DNA of 64,000 nucleotides, taken from positions 434,001-498,000 of the forward strand of contig NZ_BJUB01000001.1 of assembly GCF_007989805.1 (NCBI RefSeq), read 5' to 3'. This document shows, one piece after another, positions 11,495 to 20,657 of the stretch (position 1 is its first letter; each line of letters begins with the position of its first letter). The notes under the pieces were generated by a model. It did no database searches, was not told the origin of the DNA, and worked only from the letters and a program-made list of their open reading frames with translations. The position numbers and the translations under genes are program-made. The stretch comes from Cellulomonas xylanilytica (GTDB lineage: Bacteria > Actinomycetota > Actinomycetes > Actinomycetales > Cellulomonadaceae).

Positions 11495-12729
11495 AGATCG
11501 TCGCCGCTGACGTCGTCGTCACCAGCCCGAACCGCAACTTCGTCACCCTGAAGCTCACGACCGACGAGGGGCTGACCGGGCTCGGTGACGCCACCCTGAA
11601 CGGCCGGGAGCTGGCCGTGGTCAGCTACCTGCGGGACCACGTCGTGCCCCTGCTCATCGGTCGCGACGCGTCCCGCATCGAGGACACGTGGCAGTTCCTG
11701 TACCGCAGCGGCTACTGGCGCCGCGGCCCGGTCACGATGGCCGCGATCGCGGCGGTCGACATGGCGCTGTGGGACATCAAGGGCAAGGCCGCCGAGATGC
11801 CGGTCTACCAGCTGCTCGGCGGAGCCAGCCGGGACGGGCTCATGGCGTACGGCCACGCGTCCGGGGCCTCGCTGCCCGAGCTCTTCGACTCGATCCGGCA
11901 GCACCAGGAGCAGGGCTACCGCTCGATCCGGGTGCAGACGGGCGTGCCCGGGCTGAACAAGATCTACGGGATCGCGTCGCAGTCCGGCCCCGTCGACGCG
12001 GGTGCCGAGCGCTACGACCACGAGCCCGCGCAGCGCGGTGCCCTGCCGGCCGAGGAGGACTGGGACACGCGCTCCTACCTGCGGCACATCCCTACCGTGT
12101 TCGAGGCGGTCCGCCACGAGTTCGGGCCGGACCTGCCGCTGCTGCACGACGGCCACCACCGGATGACCCCGATCCAGGCGGCGAGGCTCGGCAAGTCCCT
12201 CGAGCCGTACGACCTGTTCTGGCTCGAGGACTGCACCCCCGCCGAGAACCAGGAGGCGCTGCGGCTGGTGCGTCAGCACACGACCACCCCGCTGGCGATC
12301 GGCGAGGTCTTCAACACCGTGTGGGACTTCCAGTCGCTCATCAAGGAGCAGCTCATCGACTACGTCCGGGCCGCGGCCACGCACTTCGGCGGGATCAGCC
12401 CGCTGCGCAAGGTCATGGACTACGCCGCGCAGTACCAGGTCAAGTCAGGGTTCCACGGGCCGACGGACATCTCGCCGGTCGGTCTGGCTGCCCAGATGCA
12501 CGTCGGCCTCGCGATCCACAACTTCGGGATCCAGGAATACATGCAGCACGGTGCCAAGACCGACGCCGTGTTCCAGCAGTCGTTCACCTTCGACGACGGC
12601 TACCTGCACCCCGGCGACAAGCCGGGCCTGGGCGTCGACCTCGACGTCGACGAGGCGGGGAAGTACCCCTACGAGGTCGCGTACCTGCCGTTCAACCGGC
12701 TGGCCGACGGCACGGTCCACGACTGGTGA
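11491..12729 (+). CDS. manD: D-mannonate dehydratase (enolase superfamily, ManD)
   Basis: 412 residues. It dehydrates D-mannonate to 2-keto-3-deoxy-D-gluconate. The N-terminus ([27 protein letters not shown]) and [27 protein letters not shown] are nearly invariant in ManD proteins (the RspA group). Mg-binding acidic residues occur in [19 protein letters not shown] and AIGEVFNT, and [19 protein letters not shown] closes the barrel. It takes the place of the unrelated UxuA enzyme used by E. coli. Start ATG 11491 overlaps uxuB by 4 bp and its stop overlaps the kinase start by 4 bp. Confidence 0.92.
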   Translation: MKIVAADVVVTSPNRNFVTLKLTTDEGLTGLGDATLNGRELAVVSYLRDHVVPLLIGRDASRIEDTWQFLYRSGYWRRGPVTMAAIAAVDMALWDIKGKAAEMPVYQLLGGASRDGLMAYGHASGASLPELFDSIRQHQEQGYRSIRVQTGVPGLNKIYGIASQSGPVDAGAERYDHEPAQRGALPAEEDWDTRSYLRHIPTVFEAVRHEFGPDLPLLHDGHHRMTPIQAARLGKSLEPYDLFWLEDCTPAENQEALRLVRQHTTTPLAIGEVFNTVWDFQSLIKEQLIDYVRAAATHFGGISPLRKVMDYAAQYQVKSGFHGPTDISPVGLAAQMHVGLAIHNFGIQEYMQHGAKTDAVFQQSFTFDDGYLHPGDKPGLGVDLDVDEAGKYPYEVAYLPFNRLADGTVHDW

Positions 12730-13259
12730 TCCCCGTCGTCGTGATGGGCGTCTCCGGCTGCGGCAAGTCGACCGTGGGCGCGCTGCTCGCCGACCGGCTC
12801 GCGGTCCCGTTCCTCGACGCCGACAGCCTCCACCCCGCCGCGAACCTCCGGAAGATGGCGCGCGGCGCACCCCTGGACGACGACGACCGGTGGCCCTGGC
12901 TGCACCAGGTCGGCAGAGCGCTCGCCGCGCATCCCGGCGGTGCGGTCGTGGCGTGCTCGGCGCTGCGGCGGGCCTACCGCGACGTGCTCCGCGATGCCGT
13001 CCCCGGCGTGCGGTTCGTGCACCTGGCGGGCACCCGCGAGCAGCTCGCGGCCCGGATGCGTGCCCGCGAGGGCCACTTCATGCCGGTGTCGCTGCTCGAC
13101 ACCCAGCTGGCGACCCTCGAGCAGCTGGACGACGACGAGACCGGGACCGTCCTGGACTGCACCCTCGACCCGGCGACCCTGGCCGGGGCCGCGCAGGCTT
13201 GGCTGGCGCGACCGGCCGGCCTTGTGGGCGTTCTGCGCACAGGAGTAGACACGAGGTGA
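12726..13259 (+). CDS. Gluconokinase (GntK type)
   Basis: 177 residues, a small P-loop kinase. [21 protein letters not shown] is the Walker A strand-loop-helix. [31 protein letters not shown] is the gluconate-binding and lid region of GntK, and [13 protein letters not shown] is also diagnostic. It phosphorylates gluconate with ATP. The GTG start overlaps the manD stop (GTGA). A gluconate kinase at the end of a glucuronate operon is somewhat unexpected, because the product of ManD is 2-keto-3-deoxygluconate, normally phosphorylated by a PfkB-type kinase that is not in this window. Co-utilisation of gluconate is one explanation. Confidence 0.88.
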   Translation: MIPVVVMGVSGCGKSTVGALLADRLAVPFLDADSLHPAANLRKMARGAPLDDDDRWPWLHQVGRALAAHPGGAVVACSALRRAYRDVLRDAVPGVRFVHLAGTREQLAARMRAREGHFMPVSLLDTQLATLEQLDDDETGTVLDCTLDPATLAGAAQAWLARPAGLVGVLRTGVDTR

Positions 13260-13309
13260 CCCGAGGGGTGGCGGCCGTCGCTCCTCGCTCGTGACGAGAG
13301 GTACCACCC

Positions 13310-14251
13310 ATGGCTCTCACCCGGGTCGCTGCGGTCCAGGCCGCGCCGGTGCTCATGGACCGGCAGGCGTGCCTCGAGAAGGCGGTGCGACTGATCGCGC
13401 AGGCCGCCGCCGAGGGCGCCCACCTCGTGGTCTTCCCCGAGGTGTTCATCCCCGGCACGCCGATCTGGATGGACTCCCGCCCCATCTGGGACGGCGACGA
13501 GGAGTGGTTCGCCCTCCTGCTCGACCAGGCGGTCGTCGTCCCGGGGCCGGTGACCGAGGCGCTGGGCGCCGCCGCGGCCGAGGCCGGCGTCTACGTGGTC
13601 GTCAACGTCGAGGAGCGCGAGCCCCACGGCTCGACCGTCTACAACACGACGCTCTACCTCGGACCCGACGGCACCCTGCTCGCCACGCACCGCAAGCTCA
13701 TGCCGACCGGCTCGGAGCGCACGGTCTGGGGGATGGGTGACGGGTCTACCCTGCCCGTCGTCGACACGCCGTTCGGTCGGCTCAGCGGGCTGACGTGCTG
13801 GGAGAACTACATGCCCCTGGCGCGCTTCTACCTCTACGCCCAGGGTGTCGACATCTGGACCGCTCCCACGCTGGCCGGCGGTGACGGCTGGGTGGCGACG
13901 CTGCGCCACATCGCGCGCGAGGGCCGCTGCTACGTGATCGGCGTGAACCCGTGCACGCACGTCGACCAGATCCCGGCCGACTTCCCCCGCCGCGACGAGG
14001 TGTGGACCGTCAAGGACGGCGACGGCGGCTGGGTCGAACCCGGGAACAGCGTGATCGTCGGTCCGAACGGCGAGCTGCTCGCCGGCCCGGCCCGGCACGA
14101 GGAGACCATCCTCACCGCGGACATCGACCTCGCCCAGGTCCGCGCCGCGCGCCGCCTCTTCGACCCTGCGGGGCACTACCACCGTCCCGACATCTTCCGG
14201 CTCACCGTCGACACCCGGCCGCGACCTGCCGTGACGGTCGCCGACGGCTGA
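13310..14251 (+). CDS. Nitrilase (carbon-nitrogen hydrolase)
   Basis: 313 residues with the nitrilase triad: Glu in LVVFPEVFIPGTPIW, Lys in THRKLMPTGSER and Cys in LTCWENYMPLAR. The tryptophan after the catalytic cysteine and the PGTPIW stretch are those of true nitrilases (branch 1), which hydrolyse organic nitriles to acids and ammonia, rather than amidases. The start ATG has a modest GAGAGG site. It lies 50 bp after the gluconokinase gene on the same strand and might be read through from the hexuronate operon, but its role there is unclear. Confidence 0.85.
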   Translation: MALTRVAAVQAAPVLMDRQACLEKAVRLIAQAAAEGAHLVVFPEVFIPGTPIWMDSRPIWDGDEEWFALLLDQAVVVPGPVTEALGAAAAEAGVYVVVNVEEREPHGSTVYNTTLYLGPDGTLLATHRKLMPTGSERTVWGMGDGSTLPVVDTPFGRLSGLTCWENYMPLARFYLYAQGVDIWTAPTLAGGDGWVATLRHIAREGRCYVIGVNPCTHVDQIPADFPRRDEVWTVKDGDGGWVEPGNSVIVGPNGELLAGPARHEETILTADIDLAQVRAARRLFDPAGHYHRPDIFRLTVDTRPRPAVTVADG

Positions 14252-14292
14252 CGGACTCCCCATGACGCGCGATCCGCTCCTAGCCTCGGAGG

Positions 14293-14852
14293 ATGGACCC
14301 CATCCCGCAGCTGACCGTCGAGGTGCTGGGCGTCGACGACGTGCCCGCGTCGATCACGTGGCAGGCGGTCACCCTGATGCGCAGCGAGTGGCCGTCGCTG
14401 TTCGCCGGCAGCCTGCAGTGGATCGACCGGCCGTTCGAGGCGGACGTCGACCCGGTGCACGTCGTCGTCCGGCACCAGGGGGTGCTCGTCTCGCACGCCG
14501 TCGTGCTGCGGGTGCCCGGCGACGTGCACGGCACGGGCTGCAGGTCGGGGGCGTCGCCAGCGTCCTCACGTCACCGCCGTTTCGTGGCCAGGGCCACGCG
14601 ACCGCGGTGCTGCAGGCAGCGAACCGGGTGCTCGACGAGCGGGGCTTCGACGTCGCCGGCCTGTTCTGCGACCCGCCGCTGGAGCCGTTCTACCTCCGGC
14701 TCGGGTGGATCACCTGCCCGGGCGGAACGGTCGAGGACGGTGATGCGGAGCTCAGCACCGACCTGCGCATGATGCGCTTCCTCAGCGACGCGGGACGACG
14801 TGCGGAGCAGTCGTTGCGGGACGAGACCTTGCGGGTGCGGTGGTCCTGGTAG
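14293..14852 (+). pseudogene. GNAT acetyltransferase interrupted by a frameshift
   Basis: Two frames together make one GNAT-like protein. 14293 to about 14538 reads MDPIPQLTVEVLGVDD... and ends in VLRVPGDVHGTG. From about 14538 another frame continues LQVGGVASVLTSPPFRGQGHATAVLQAA, which contains the acetyl-CoA-binding RGQGHA loop, and runs to FYLRLGWI and the stop at 14852. The change fits the loss of a single C in GGGCCTGCAG at 14536-14540: adding one base restores a continuous reading frame of about 186 residues. It could be a genuine mutation or a sequencing error. Confidence 0.7.
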
Positions 14853-14948
14853 GGCCTGGACCGCTCGCGTGGCCGCCGGCGCCGGGAGAGGCTGGACACC
14901 GGCAGACGGCCGAGCACGAGCGAACGACGAACCTGTCGAGGAGGCCAC

Positions 14949-15920
14949 ATGGAGTACCGCCCGCTGGGCAAGACCGGCCTGACCGTCTCGGAGATCGGCT
15001 ACGGCGCGTGGGGGATCGGCGCCTCGCAGTGGGTCGGCGCTCGTGAGGACGAGTCCGTCGCCGCGCTGCACCGCGCGATCGAGCTCGGCGTCAACTTCGT
15101 CGACACCGCCCGCGGCTACGGCGAGAGCGAGCGCATCGTCGGCAGCGTCCTGCGTGACCACCCCGAGGTGCACGTCGCCACGAAGGTCCCGCCGAAGAAC
15201 GGGGTCTGGCCGGCACCCGGCGGACTGCACCCCGACGAGACGTTCCCCGGCGACCACATCCGGAGCAGCCTCGAGACCAGTCTCGCCGCCTCCGGCCTGG
15301 AGGCGTTCGACGTCCTGCAGTTCCACGTCTGGAGCGACGAGTGGGTCGGCAAGGGCGACTGGTTCGAGACGATCAGCGACCTGCGGCAAGAGGGGAAGAT
15401 CCGCTTCTTCGGCGTGTCCGTCAACGACTACCAGCCCGAGAACGCGCTCGAGCTCGTCCGCAGCGGCACGGTCGACACGGTCCAGGTCATCGACAACGTC
15501 TGGCACCAGCAGCCGCAGGAGCACCTCCTGCCGGCCTGCGCCGAGCACGGTGTCGGCGTCATCGTCCGGGTCGCCCTCGACGAGGGCGGACTCACCGGAC
15601 GCATCACCGCGGGGTCCACGTTCCCCGAGGGCGACTTCCGCACCCGCTTCTTCGGCGGCGACCGACCGGCGCAGGTCGAGCAGCACGTGGCTGCGCTGGT
15701 GCAGGACCTGCAGATCGACGCCGACGAGCTGGCTGACGTCGCGCTGCGCTACGTCCTCGACCAGCCGGCCGTCTCCACCGTGATCGCCGGCATGCGCACC
15801 GTCCGTAACGTGGAGCGGAACGCGGCGACGAGCGACGGCCGGCGGCTGACCGCGGCACAGCACGAGGTGATCCGGCGGCACCGCTGGGAGCGGAACTTCT
15901 ACCAGGCCCCCACCGGGTAG
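14949..15920 (+). CDS. Aldo/keto reductase
   Basis: 323 residues, an NADPH-dependent (alpha/beta)8 oxidoreductase. EYRPLGKTGLTVSEIGYGAWGIG is the classic N-terminus. The tetrad is seen as Asp and Tyr in FVDTARGYGESE, Lys in HVATKVPP and His in LQFHVWSDEW. The cofactor end reads STVIAGMRTVRNVERN. The start has GAGGAG 7 nt upstream. The long insert KNGVWPAPGGLHPDETFPGDH resembles the sugar-dehydrogenase-like AKR group; the substrate is unknown. Confidence 0.88.
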   Translation: MEYRPLGKTGLTVSEIGYGAWGIGASQWVGAREDESVAALHRAIELGVNFVDTARGYGESERIVGSVLRDHPEVHVATKVPPKNGVWPAPGGLHPDETFPGDHIRSSLETSLAASGLEAFDVLQFHVWSDEWVGKGDWFETISDLRQEGKIRFFGVSVNDYQPENALELVRSGTVDTVQVIDNVWHQQPQEHLLPACAEHGVGVIVRVALDEGGLTGRITAGSTFPEGDFRTRFFGGDRPAQVEQHVAALVQDLQIDADELADVALRYVLDQPAVSTVIAGMRTVRNVERNAATSDGRRLTAAQHEVIRRHRWERNFYQAPTG

Positions 15921-16065
15921 TGCGTCGGGTGGTACGAGTCGTCGCGCGCGACCCCGCCCTCGTGCAGGCTGGTGCCATGGACGCAGATCCGCAGGTCACC
16001 CGGCCGTCCGTCGGGACGCCGGCGGTGTCGACCGCGGGTGGGTTCCTCGCCTGCGGGATCGGCCG

Positions 16066-17175
16066 ATGACCACGGCGGCGCAGGTGACGCGACCGCAGGC
16101 GCTCGCGTGGCGGACGGGCCGGCACCTGCTCGACCCGGTCGGCGCGTCGTCGGTGCAGGACGTGGTGCGCCGACTGACGGCGATCCCCGCCGAGTCCGAC
16201 ACGGAGCTCGCCGTCCGGACCCGGCAGCGCAGCTCCCGTCCGGGGGAGGTCGCCGAGGCGCTCCGGGACGGCCGGCTCCTGCGGACGTTCGCCTTCCGCG
16301 GAGCCGTGCACCTGCTGACGCCCGAGGAGGGTGGCATCTACCTCAGGCTGCGCGGTGCCGGCCGGCAGTGGGAGCTGCCGAGCTGGCAGGAGTTCTACGG
16401 GCTCGCGCCGCAGGACTGGCCGGCGTTCCGGGAGACCGTCCGAGACGCCCTCGGCGGCCACCCGCTGACGCGAGCCGAGCTCGGAGAGGCCCTCGCCGCC
16501 CGGCCCCGGTACGCGCACCTCCGCGCGGTCTTCGCGACGGACCCGTGGACGCTGCTCAAGGCGCTCGCGTGGCAGGGCGACCTGACGTTCGGCCCGTCGC
16601 GGGACGGGGAGCCGACGTTCCAGCTCCTCGCCCACAACCCGCGCTGGGCCGGGCTCCCTGACCTGGACGACGCGGGCCGGCTGGCGATCGAGGCCTACGT
16701 GCGGGCGTACGGCCCGACGACCGCCGACCACGTGCAGTACTGGCTGGGCGCCGGCCTGAGCGCGGGACGTCGACGGATCCAGGGATGGCTCGCGGAGCTG
16801 CTGCGTGACCGCCTCGCGCCTGTCGTGGTCGACGGCACGGCGTCACTCGTGCTGGCCGAGGACGTCGACGAGCTCGTCGGGACCGAGCCGACGGGCGTCG
16901 TCCGGCTGCTGCCCGCGTACGACCAGTGGGTGCTCGGCCCCGGGACGGCCGACCCCACGATCGTGCCGCCCGCGCAGCGAGCAGCCGTCAGCCGCGGAGC
17001 GAACGTCGTAATCGCGGGGGGAGTCGTGGTCGGGACGTGGTCGGTGCGTCACGACCGGCTCGCGGTGACCTTCTTCGACGACGCGCCGCGGCCCGCGCCG
17101 GACGCGCTCGACGAGGGGATCGACCGGCTCGGTGCGAGCCTGGACCGTCCGCTGGTCGACAGCACGGTCGCGTAG
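16066..17175 (+). CDS. Winged-helix DNA-binding protein (HTH_42 / AlkZ-like family)
   Basis: 369 residues of the winged-helix family that includes the AlkZ and YcaQ DNA glycosylases. Typical features are LAWRTGRHLLDP near the N-terminus, VRTRQRSS, the LLRTFAFRGAVHLLTPEE strand-helix, and the C-terminal LLPAYDQWVLGPG and GVVVGTWSVR motifs. The catalytic QxQ or QxD signatures of characterised glycosylases are not obvious, so repair activity is only a possibility. It stands alone, with no operon partner. Confidence 0.75.
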   Translation: MTTAAQVTRPQALAWRTGRHLLDPVGASSVQDVVRRLTAIPAESDTELAVRTRQRSSRPGEVAEALRDGRLLRTFAFRGAVHLLTPEEGGIYLRLRGAGRQWELPSWQEFYGLAPQDWPAFRETVRDALGGHPLTRAELGEALAARPRYAHLRAVFATDPWTLLKALAWQGDLTFGPSRDGEPTFQLLAHNPRWAGLPDLDDAGRLAIEAYVRAYGPTTADHVQYWLGAGLSAGRRRIQGWLAELLRDRLAPVVVDGTASLVLAEDVDELVGTEPTGVVRLLPAYDQWVLGPGTADPTIVPPAQRAAVSRGANVVIAGGVVVGTWSVRHDRLAVTFFDDAPRPAPDALDEGIDRLGASLDRPLVDSTVA

Positions 17176-17374
17176 ACGACGGGGATCCGACCGACGCCCG
17201 GAATCGCGATTGCACGCTCACGTCGCGACTCGGTAGCGTCGGCGCCACCCGACCGCAGGAGGTGAGACCCGTGAACGCAGTGTCCGTACCGGGTGCTCCC
17301 CGCGGTCGACGACCGCGCGACTGAGCCAGTCGCCACCGGGAGCCCCGCCACGCATCGTGCGAAAGGCGACTCCT

Positions 17375-18319
17375 ATGAACCTCCTCCCTGCCTCACCCCC
17401 GCAGCCCGTCGACGCCACCGGCCGCGTCCCGCGCGGCCGGCGAGCGCTGGTCCTCGGCGGCGGCGGATCCACGGGCAACGCGTGGCTGATCGGCGTCGTC
17501 GCCGGTCTGTTCGACGCCGGGCTCGACGTGACCACGGCCGACCTGACGGTCGGCACGTCGGCCGGCGCGACCGCCGCGGCCCAGCTCGCCGGTGCGACCC
17601 CGCCCGAGCTGCTGGCCGCCGTCCTTGCCACGACCCCGCCGCGGCGGACGGGCCCCGTCGGACCCGACGCACGACGCGGGCCGGCCGCGCCGGTGACGGA
17701 CCACCTGGACCGGTTCCGGCGGATCATCGCCGACGCGGCCGACGCGGCCGACATGCGGCGCACGATGGGCGCCGCGACGCTCGACGCCGAGGCGTCGTCG
17801 GACACCGCCGGGCAGGCGCGATGGCGCGCGACCGTCGCCTCGCGTCTGCCCGGCCGGGACTGGCCGCACCGAGCGGTGCTCATCACCGCAGTCGACGCCC
17901 ACAAGGGCGACCCGGTGGTGTTCGACCGCCACAGCGGCGTCGACCTCGTCGACGCCGTCGCCGCCAGCACATCCGGAGGTGGTTCGGCGTTCCGCATCCG
18001 CGGCAGGGGATACATCGACGGTGGCTACCGGACCAACGCCGAGAACGCCGACCTGGCAGCGGGGTACGACCGGGTGCTGGTGCTGTCCCCGCTCGGCGGC
18101 AGGTCGCTCTACCCGCCCGAGTGGGGCACACACCTGAGCACGCAGGTCGACGCGCTGCGCGCCGGGGGCAGCAGGGTGGAGACGATCGTCCCCGAGAGCG
18201 GTTCCGAGCACCTGTTCGGTGCGAACGCGATGGACCTGTCGCTGCGACCGCTCGCCGCTCGAGCAGGTGAGGAGCAGGGCCGAGCCCTCGCCGAGCGGCT
18301 CGTCGAGCTCTGGCGCTGA
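17375..18319 (+). CDS. Patatin-like phospholipase
   Basis: 314 residues. The oxyanion loop is LVLGGGGSTGNAWLIGVV (about residues 30-46), the nucleophile Ser is in VGTSAGA (G-x-S-x-G), and the catalytic Asp of the Ser-Asp dyad is in the DGGYRTNAENADL motif. ATG 17375 follows GAAAGG at 8 nt; a GTG at 17357 would add six residues. There is no signal peptide or membrane segment, so it is a cytoplasmic or peripheral lipid acyl hydrolase. Substrate unknown. Confidence 0.87.
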   Translation: MNLLPASPPQPVDATGRVPRGRRALVLGGGGSTGNAWLIGVVAGLFDAGLDVTTADLTVGTSAGATAAAQLAGATPPELLAAVLATTPPRRTGPVGPDARRGPAAPVTDHLDRFRRIIADAADAADMRRTMGAATLDAEASSDTAGQARWRATVASRLPGRDWPHRAVLITAVDAHKGDPVVFDRHSGVDLVDAVAASTSGGGSAFRIRGRGYIDGGYRTNAENADLAAGYDRVLVLSPLGGRSLYPPEWGTHLSTQVDALRAGGSRVETIVPESGSEHLFGANAMDLSLRPLAARAGEEQGRALAERLVELWR

Positions 18320-18334
18320 CGGTGCGAGCCTCGC

Positions 18335-18835
18335 TCAGCCGGGAACGCCGACCCGGGTGAGCCGGAAGAGGTAGGGCTCCGGCATCCCGCGCGCGTCCAT
18401 GGCGCCGAGCACGGTGTCGTCGTCGACCGCCCGGAACGCGTCGATGACGGGCAGGTCGTCGTAGACGAGCGCCGCCGACAGCACACCCCGGTACCGCACG
18501 TCGCGGAGCCGCGCGTGCGGGCGACGCGTCGAGACCAGCGGCCGGGCGACCGCGAACGCCCTGGCGGCCGCCGACGTGTGCAGCAGAGGAGCCACGCGCA
18601 GGACGACGCCGAGGGGCACGAGGGCAGGGTTGATGCTCGTCAGGCCACGCCGGGTCCGGAACACGAGCGGGTGCACCCGCTCGTCGTCCTCGAACCGCTT
18701 GCCGAACCAGCCGAGCTGCTCCAGCACGCCGTCGAGCCGGTGCCCGGTCGGCTCGCCCGACCCCCGCCACAAGCCCCGCAGGCGGTCTGCCGGAACCGCA
18801 GGGAGCGTGTCGTAGTGGTCCAGGCCAGGGGACAC
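18335..18835 (-). CDS. GXWXG / DUF4334 family protein
   Basis: 166 residues. The N-terminal part holds the G-x-W-x-G signature (RLRGLWRGSGEPTGH) followed by WFGKRF, and the C-terminal half is a DUF4334-type domain (RGVLSAALVYDDLPVIDAFR). These two-domain proteins are widespread in actinobacteria and have no established function. GTG 18835 was chosen because GGAGG lies just upstream; the frame is open to 18922. It is convergent with the patatin gene, with only 15 bp between the stops. Confidence 0.8.
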   Translation of the reverse strand: MSPGLDHYDTLPAVPADRLRGLWRGSGEPTGHRLDGVLEQLGWFGKRFEDDERVHPLVFRTRRGLTSINPALVPLGVVLRVAPLLHTSAAARAFAVARPLVSTRRPHARLRDVRYRGVLSAALVYDDLPVIDAFRAVDDDTVLGAMDARGMPEPYLFRLTRVGVPG

Positions 18836-18968
18836 GTCGCCTCCTTCGCTCTCCGTGTGCACGGCACCGGAACGACGACCGCCCCGCGTGCCGACCGTCA
18901 CTGTGCGCGGACGAGTGGTCACTCGACGGTGTCGTCAAGGTCGGAAAAGAGAATGACGACAAAGGTAG

Positions 18969-20543
18969 ATGGCCTTCGGTCCGACGCAGAACTACGACGA
19001 CGCGAGTCTCGGGGCATGGAAGGCGCACCCGCTCCTGGCGGCGGCCGTCCGGACCATGATCGCCATCGGCCCCATCGCTCTCTCGGTCGGCCTGGGGCTG
19101 GCCGCCGTGACCTGGTTCCCGCCGCGCCGCCTCGGTGTGAACCCGTGGGCCTGGCTGGTCGTCGAGGTTCTCGTCGCGACCGTCGTCCTCGCCGTGGCGA
19201 CGCGTCTGGGCCGCAAGCTCGTGCCGTTGGCGACCTTGCTCCGGCTCACGCTCTACTTCCCCGACCGTGCGCCGTCGCGCGTCGCCGCGGCGATGCGGCA
19301 CTACTCGCCGACCACGCTGCACGGAAGGTACGGGAACCCGCGACGGCGTCGAGCGCTGCGCCCTGCCGACGACCACGCGGCTCGCGTCCTCGGCCTCGTC
19401 GCAGCCATCAGCGACCACGACCAGCTCACCCGGAGCCACTCGGAGCGTGTGCAGGCCTACTCGGCTCTCATCGCAAAGGAGCTGGGCATGTCCGAGCTCG
19501 ACGCCACCAGGCTCAGCTGGGCGGCCCTCCTGCATGACGTGGGAAAGCTGCGCGTCCCCGTCAGCGTGCTGAGCAAGCCGGGACAGCCCACGACGCACGA
19601 GTGGGCCGTCCTGGCGCAGCATCCGGAGGCCGGCATGGAGGTTGCCGAGCCGCTGCGCGAGTGGCTCGGTCCGTGGCTCGACGTCATCGGCCAGCACCAT
19701 GAACGCTGGGACGGCGGAGGCTACCCGGCCGGCCTGTCGGGGGAGCGGATCAGCATCGGCGCCCGCATCGTCGCTGTCGCCGACGCCTACGACGCGATCA
19801 CCTCCGCGCGCTCGTACAAGCGAGCTCTCCCGGCCGCCGCTGCGCGTGAGGAGCTGGCGCGGTGCGCAGGGCACCAGTTCGATCCGCAGGTCGTCCGCGC
19901 CCTGCTCGCTGTGGGACTGGGCAAGCTCCGTCGGGTTGCCGGACCGGTCAGCGTCCTCTCGGCTCTCCCGGTCCTGCCGTCGTTCACCCCGGACCTGTCC
20001 TCGGTCCTCCAGAAGGTCACCGCTGCGGGCGCCCTCAAGAGCACGGGAGCGATCGGTCTGGTGCTCTCGGCATCGGCCGCGACGGCAGGAGGAGCCCTGG
20101 CTGGTGCGCCGCTCGCCCCGGAGCCGCCGCCTGCCGTCCCCACTGACTCGGCGGCGGTCAGCACCCCTCAACCGCCCGACACGGGCGCGACCGTGAGCCC
20201 CGTGGCCCTGCCGACGCCGACCGACGAGGCACCGGACATCGTCCCGCCGGCCCCATCTGCACCCGAGGTGCTCCCGCCGACGGCCCAGCCGGGCCCTGTC
20301 CCCGGCGGCGCCGGCTCGAGCGGGCCGAAGGACGAGAAGAGCACCCGGGACAAGGAGGCGGACGCTCGCGAGCGGGAGCAGGAGAAGGAGGCCCGGGAGG
20401 AGGAGCGGGAGATGGAGGCCCGGGAGAGGGAGCGGGAGAAGGAGGCCCGAGAGGAGGAGCAGCAGAAGGGCATGACGGTGCAGGACGGCGGGAAGGGCGC
20501 GAGCGACGAAGGGTCGGCCCAGGGCGAGGCCACGTCGGAGTAG
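18969..20543 (+). CDS. Membrane HD-GYP domain protein
   Basis: 524 residues. Two hydrophobic segments near the N-terminus (about residues 20-45 and 57-75) precede an HD-GYP domain (about residues 140-320). Its features are HSERVQAYS, LLHDVGKLRVP with the HD pair, HPEAG, IGQHHERWDGGGYP and the GARIVAVADAYDAITSARSYK block. HD-GYP proteins hydrolyse cyclic di-GMP or related dinucleotides. A further hydrophobic stretch (about 358-377), a proline-rich linker and a C-terminal Glu/Arg/Lys-rich repeat of about 60 residues (REREQEKEAREEEREMEA type) follow, the last probably a charged single helix. It is the last chromosomal gene before the integration junction. Confidence 0.85.
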   Translation: MAFGPTQNYDDASLGAWKAHPLLAAAVRTMIAIGPIALSVGLGLAAVTWFPPRRLGVNPWAWLVVEVLVATVVLAVATRLGRKLVPLATLLRLTLYFPDRAPSRVAAAMRHYSPTTLHGRYGNPRRRRALRPADDHAARVLGLVAAISDHDQLTRSHSERVQAYSALIAKELGMSELDATRLSWAALLHDVGKLRVPVSVLSKPGQPTTHEWAVLAQHPEAGMEVAEPLREWLGPWLDVIGQHHERWDGGGYPAGLSGERISIGARIVAVADAYDAITSARSYKRALPAAAAREELARCAGHQFDPQVVRALLAVGLGKLRRVAGPVSVLSALPVLPSFTPDLSSVLQKVTAAGALKSTGAIGLVLSASAATAGGALAGAPLAPEPPPAVPTDSAAVSTPQPPDTGATVSPVALPTPTDEAPDIVPPAPSAPEVLPPTAQPGPVPGGAGSSGPKDEKSTRDKEADAREREQEKEAREEEREMEAREREREKEAREEEQQKGMTVQDGGKGASDEGSAQGEATSE

Positions 20544-20564
20544 ATCCGGCGGAGAACGAGGAGA

Positions 20565-20594
20565 AGGCCGCCCCGGAGTGTTCCGGAACGGCCT
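20565..20594 (+). terminator. Hairpin terminator of the HD-GYP gene
   Basis: AGGCCG (20565-20570) pairs with CGGCCT (20589-20594) and CCGG (20573-20576) with CCGG (20583-20586), with a two-base internal mismatch and a 6-nt loop. It starts 22 bp after the HD-GYP stop codon. No U-tract is present. Confidence 0.55.
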
Positions 20595-20611
20595 CTGACC
20601 TGCGGTGATGC

Positions 20612-20657
20612 TGGTGGGCGATACTGGGATCGAACCAGTGACCTCTTCCGTGTCAGG
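20612..20657 (-). other. Integration attachment site: 3' fragment of tRNA-Val(GAC)
   Basis: Read on the minus strand, these 46 bp give the anticodon loop CTGACAC (anticodon GAC), the 3' strand of the anticodon stem (GGAAG), variable loop, a full T-arm (GGTTCGATCCC core), the acceptor strand ATCGCCC, discriminator A and encoded CCA. Past 20657 the match stops: the 5' strand of the anticodon stem, D-arm and acceptor 5' strand are absent. A 3' tRNA fragment that ends in the anticodon loop is what tyrosine-recombinase integration leaves at the end of an element distal to the restored tRNA. The fragment points left, so chromosome is on the left and the element on the right. Confidence 0.85.

Noticed and set aside
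20393..20470. Tandem DNA repeat (GAGGCCCGGGAGGAGGAG type)
   Set aside because: It encodes the charged helical tail of the HD-GYP protein, so it is explained by coding sequence and not listed as a separate repeat element.
20612..20657. A complete functional tRNA gene at this position
   Set aside because: The 5' half (acceptor 5' strand, D-arm, anticodon stem 5' strand) is absent from the sequence to the right.
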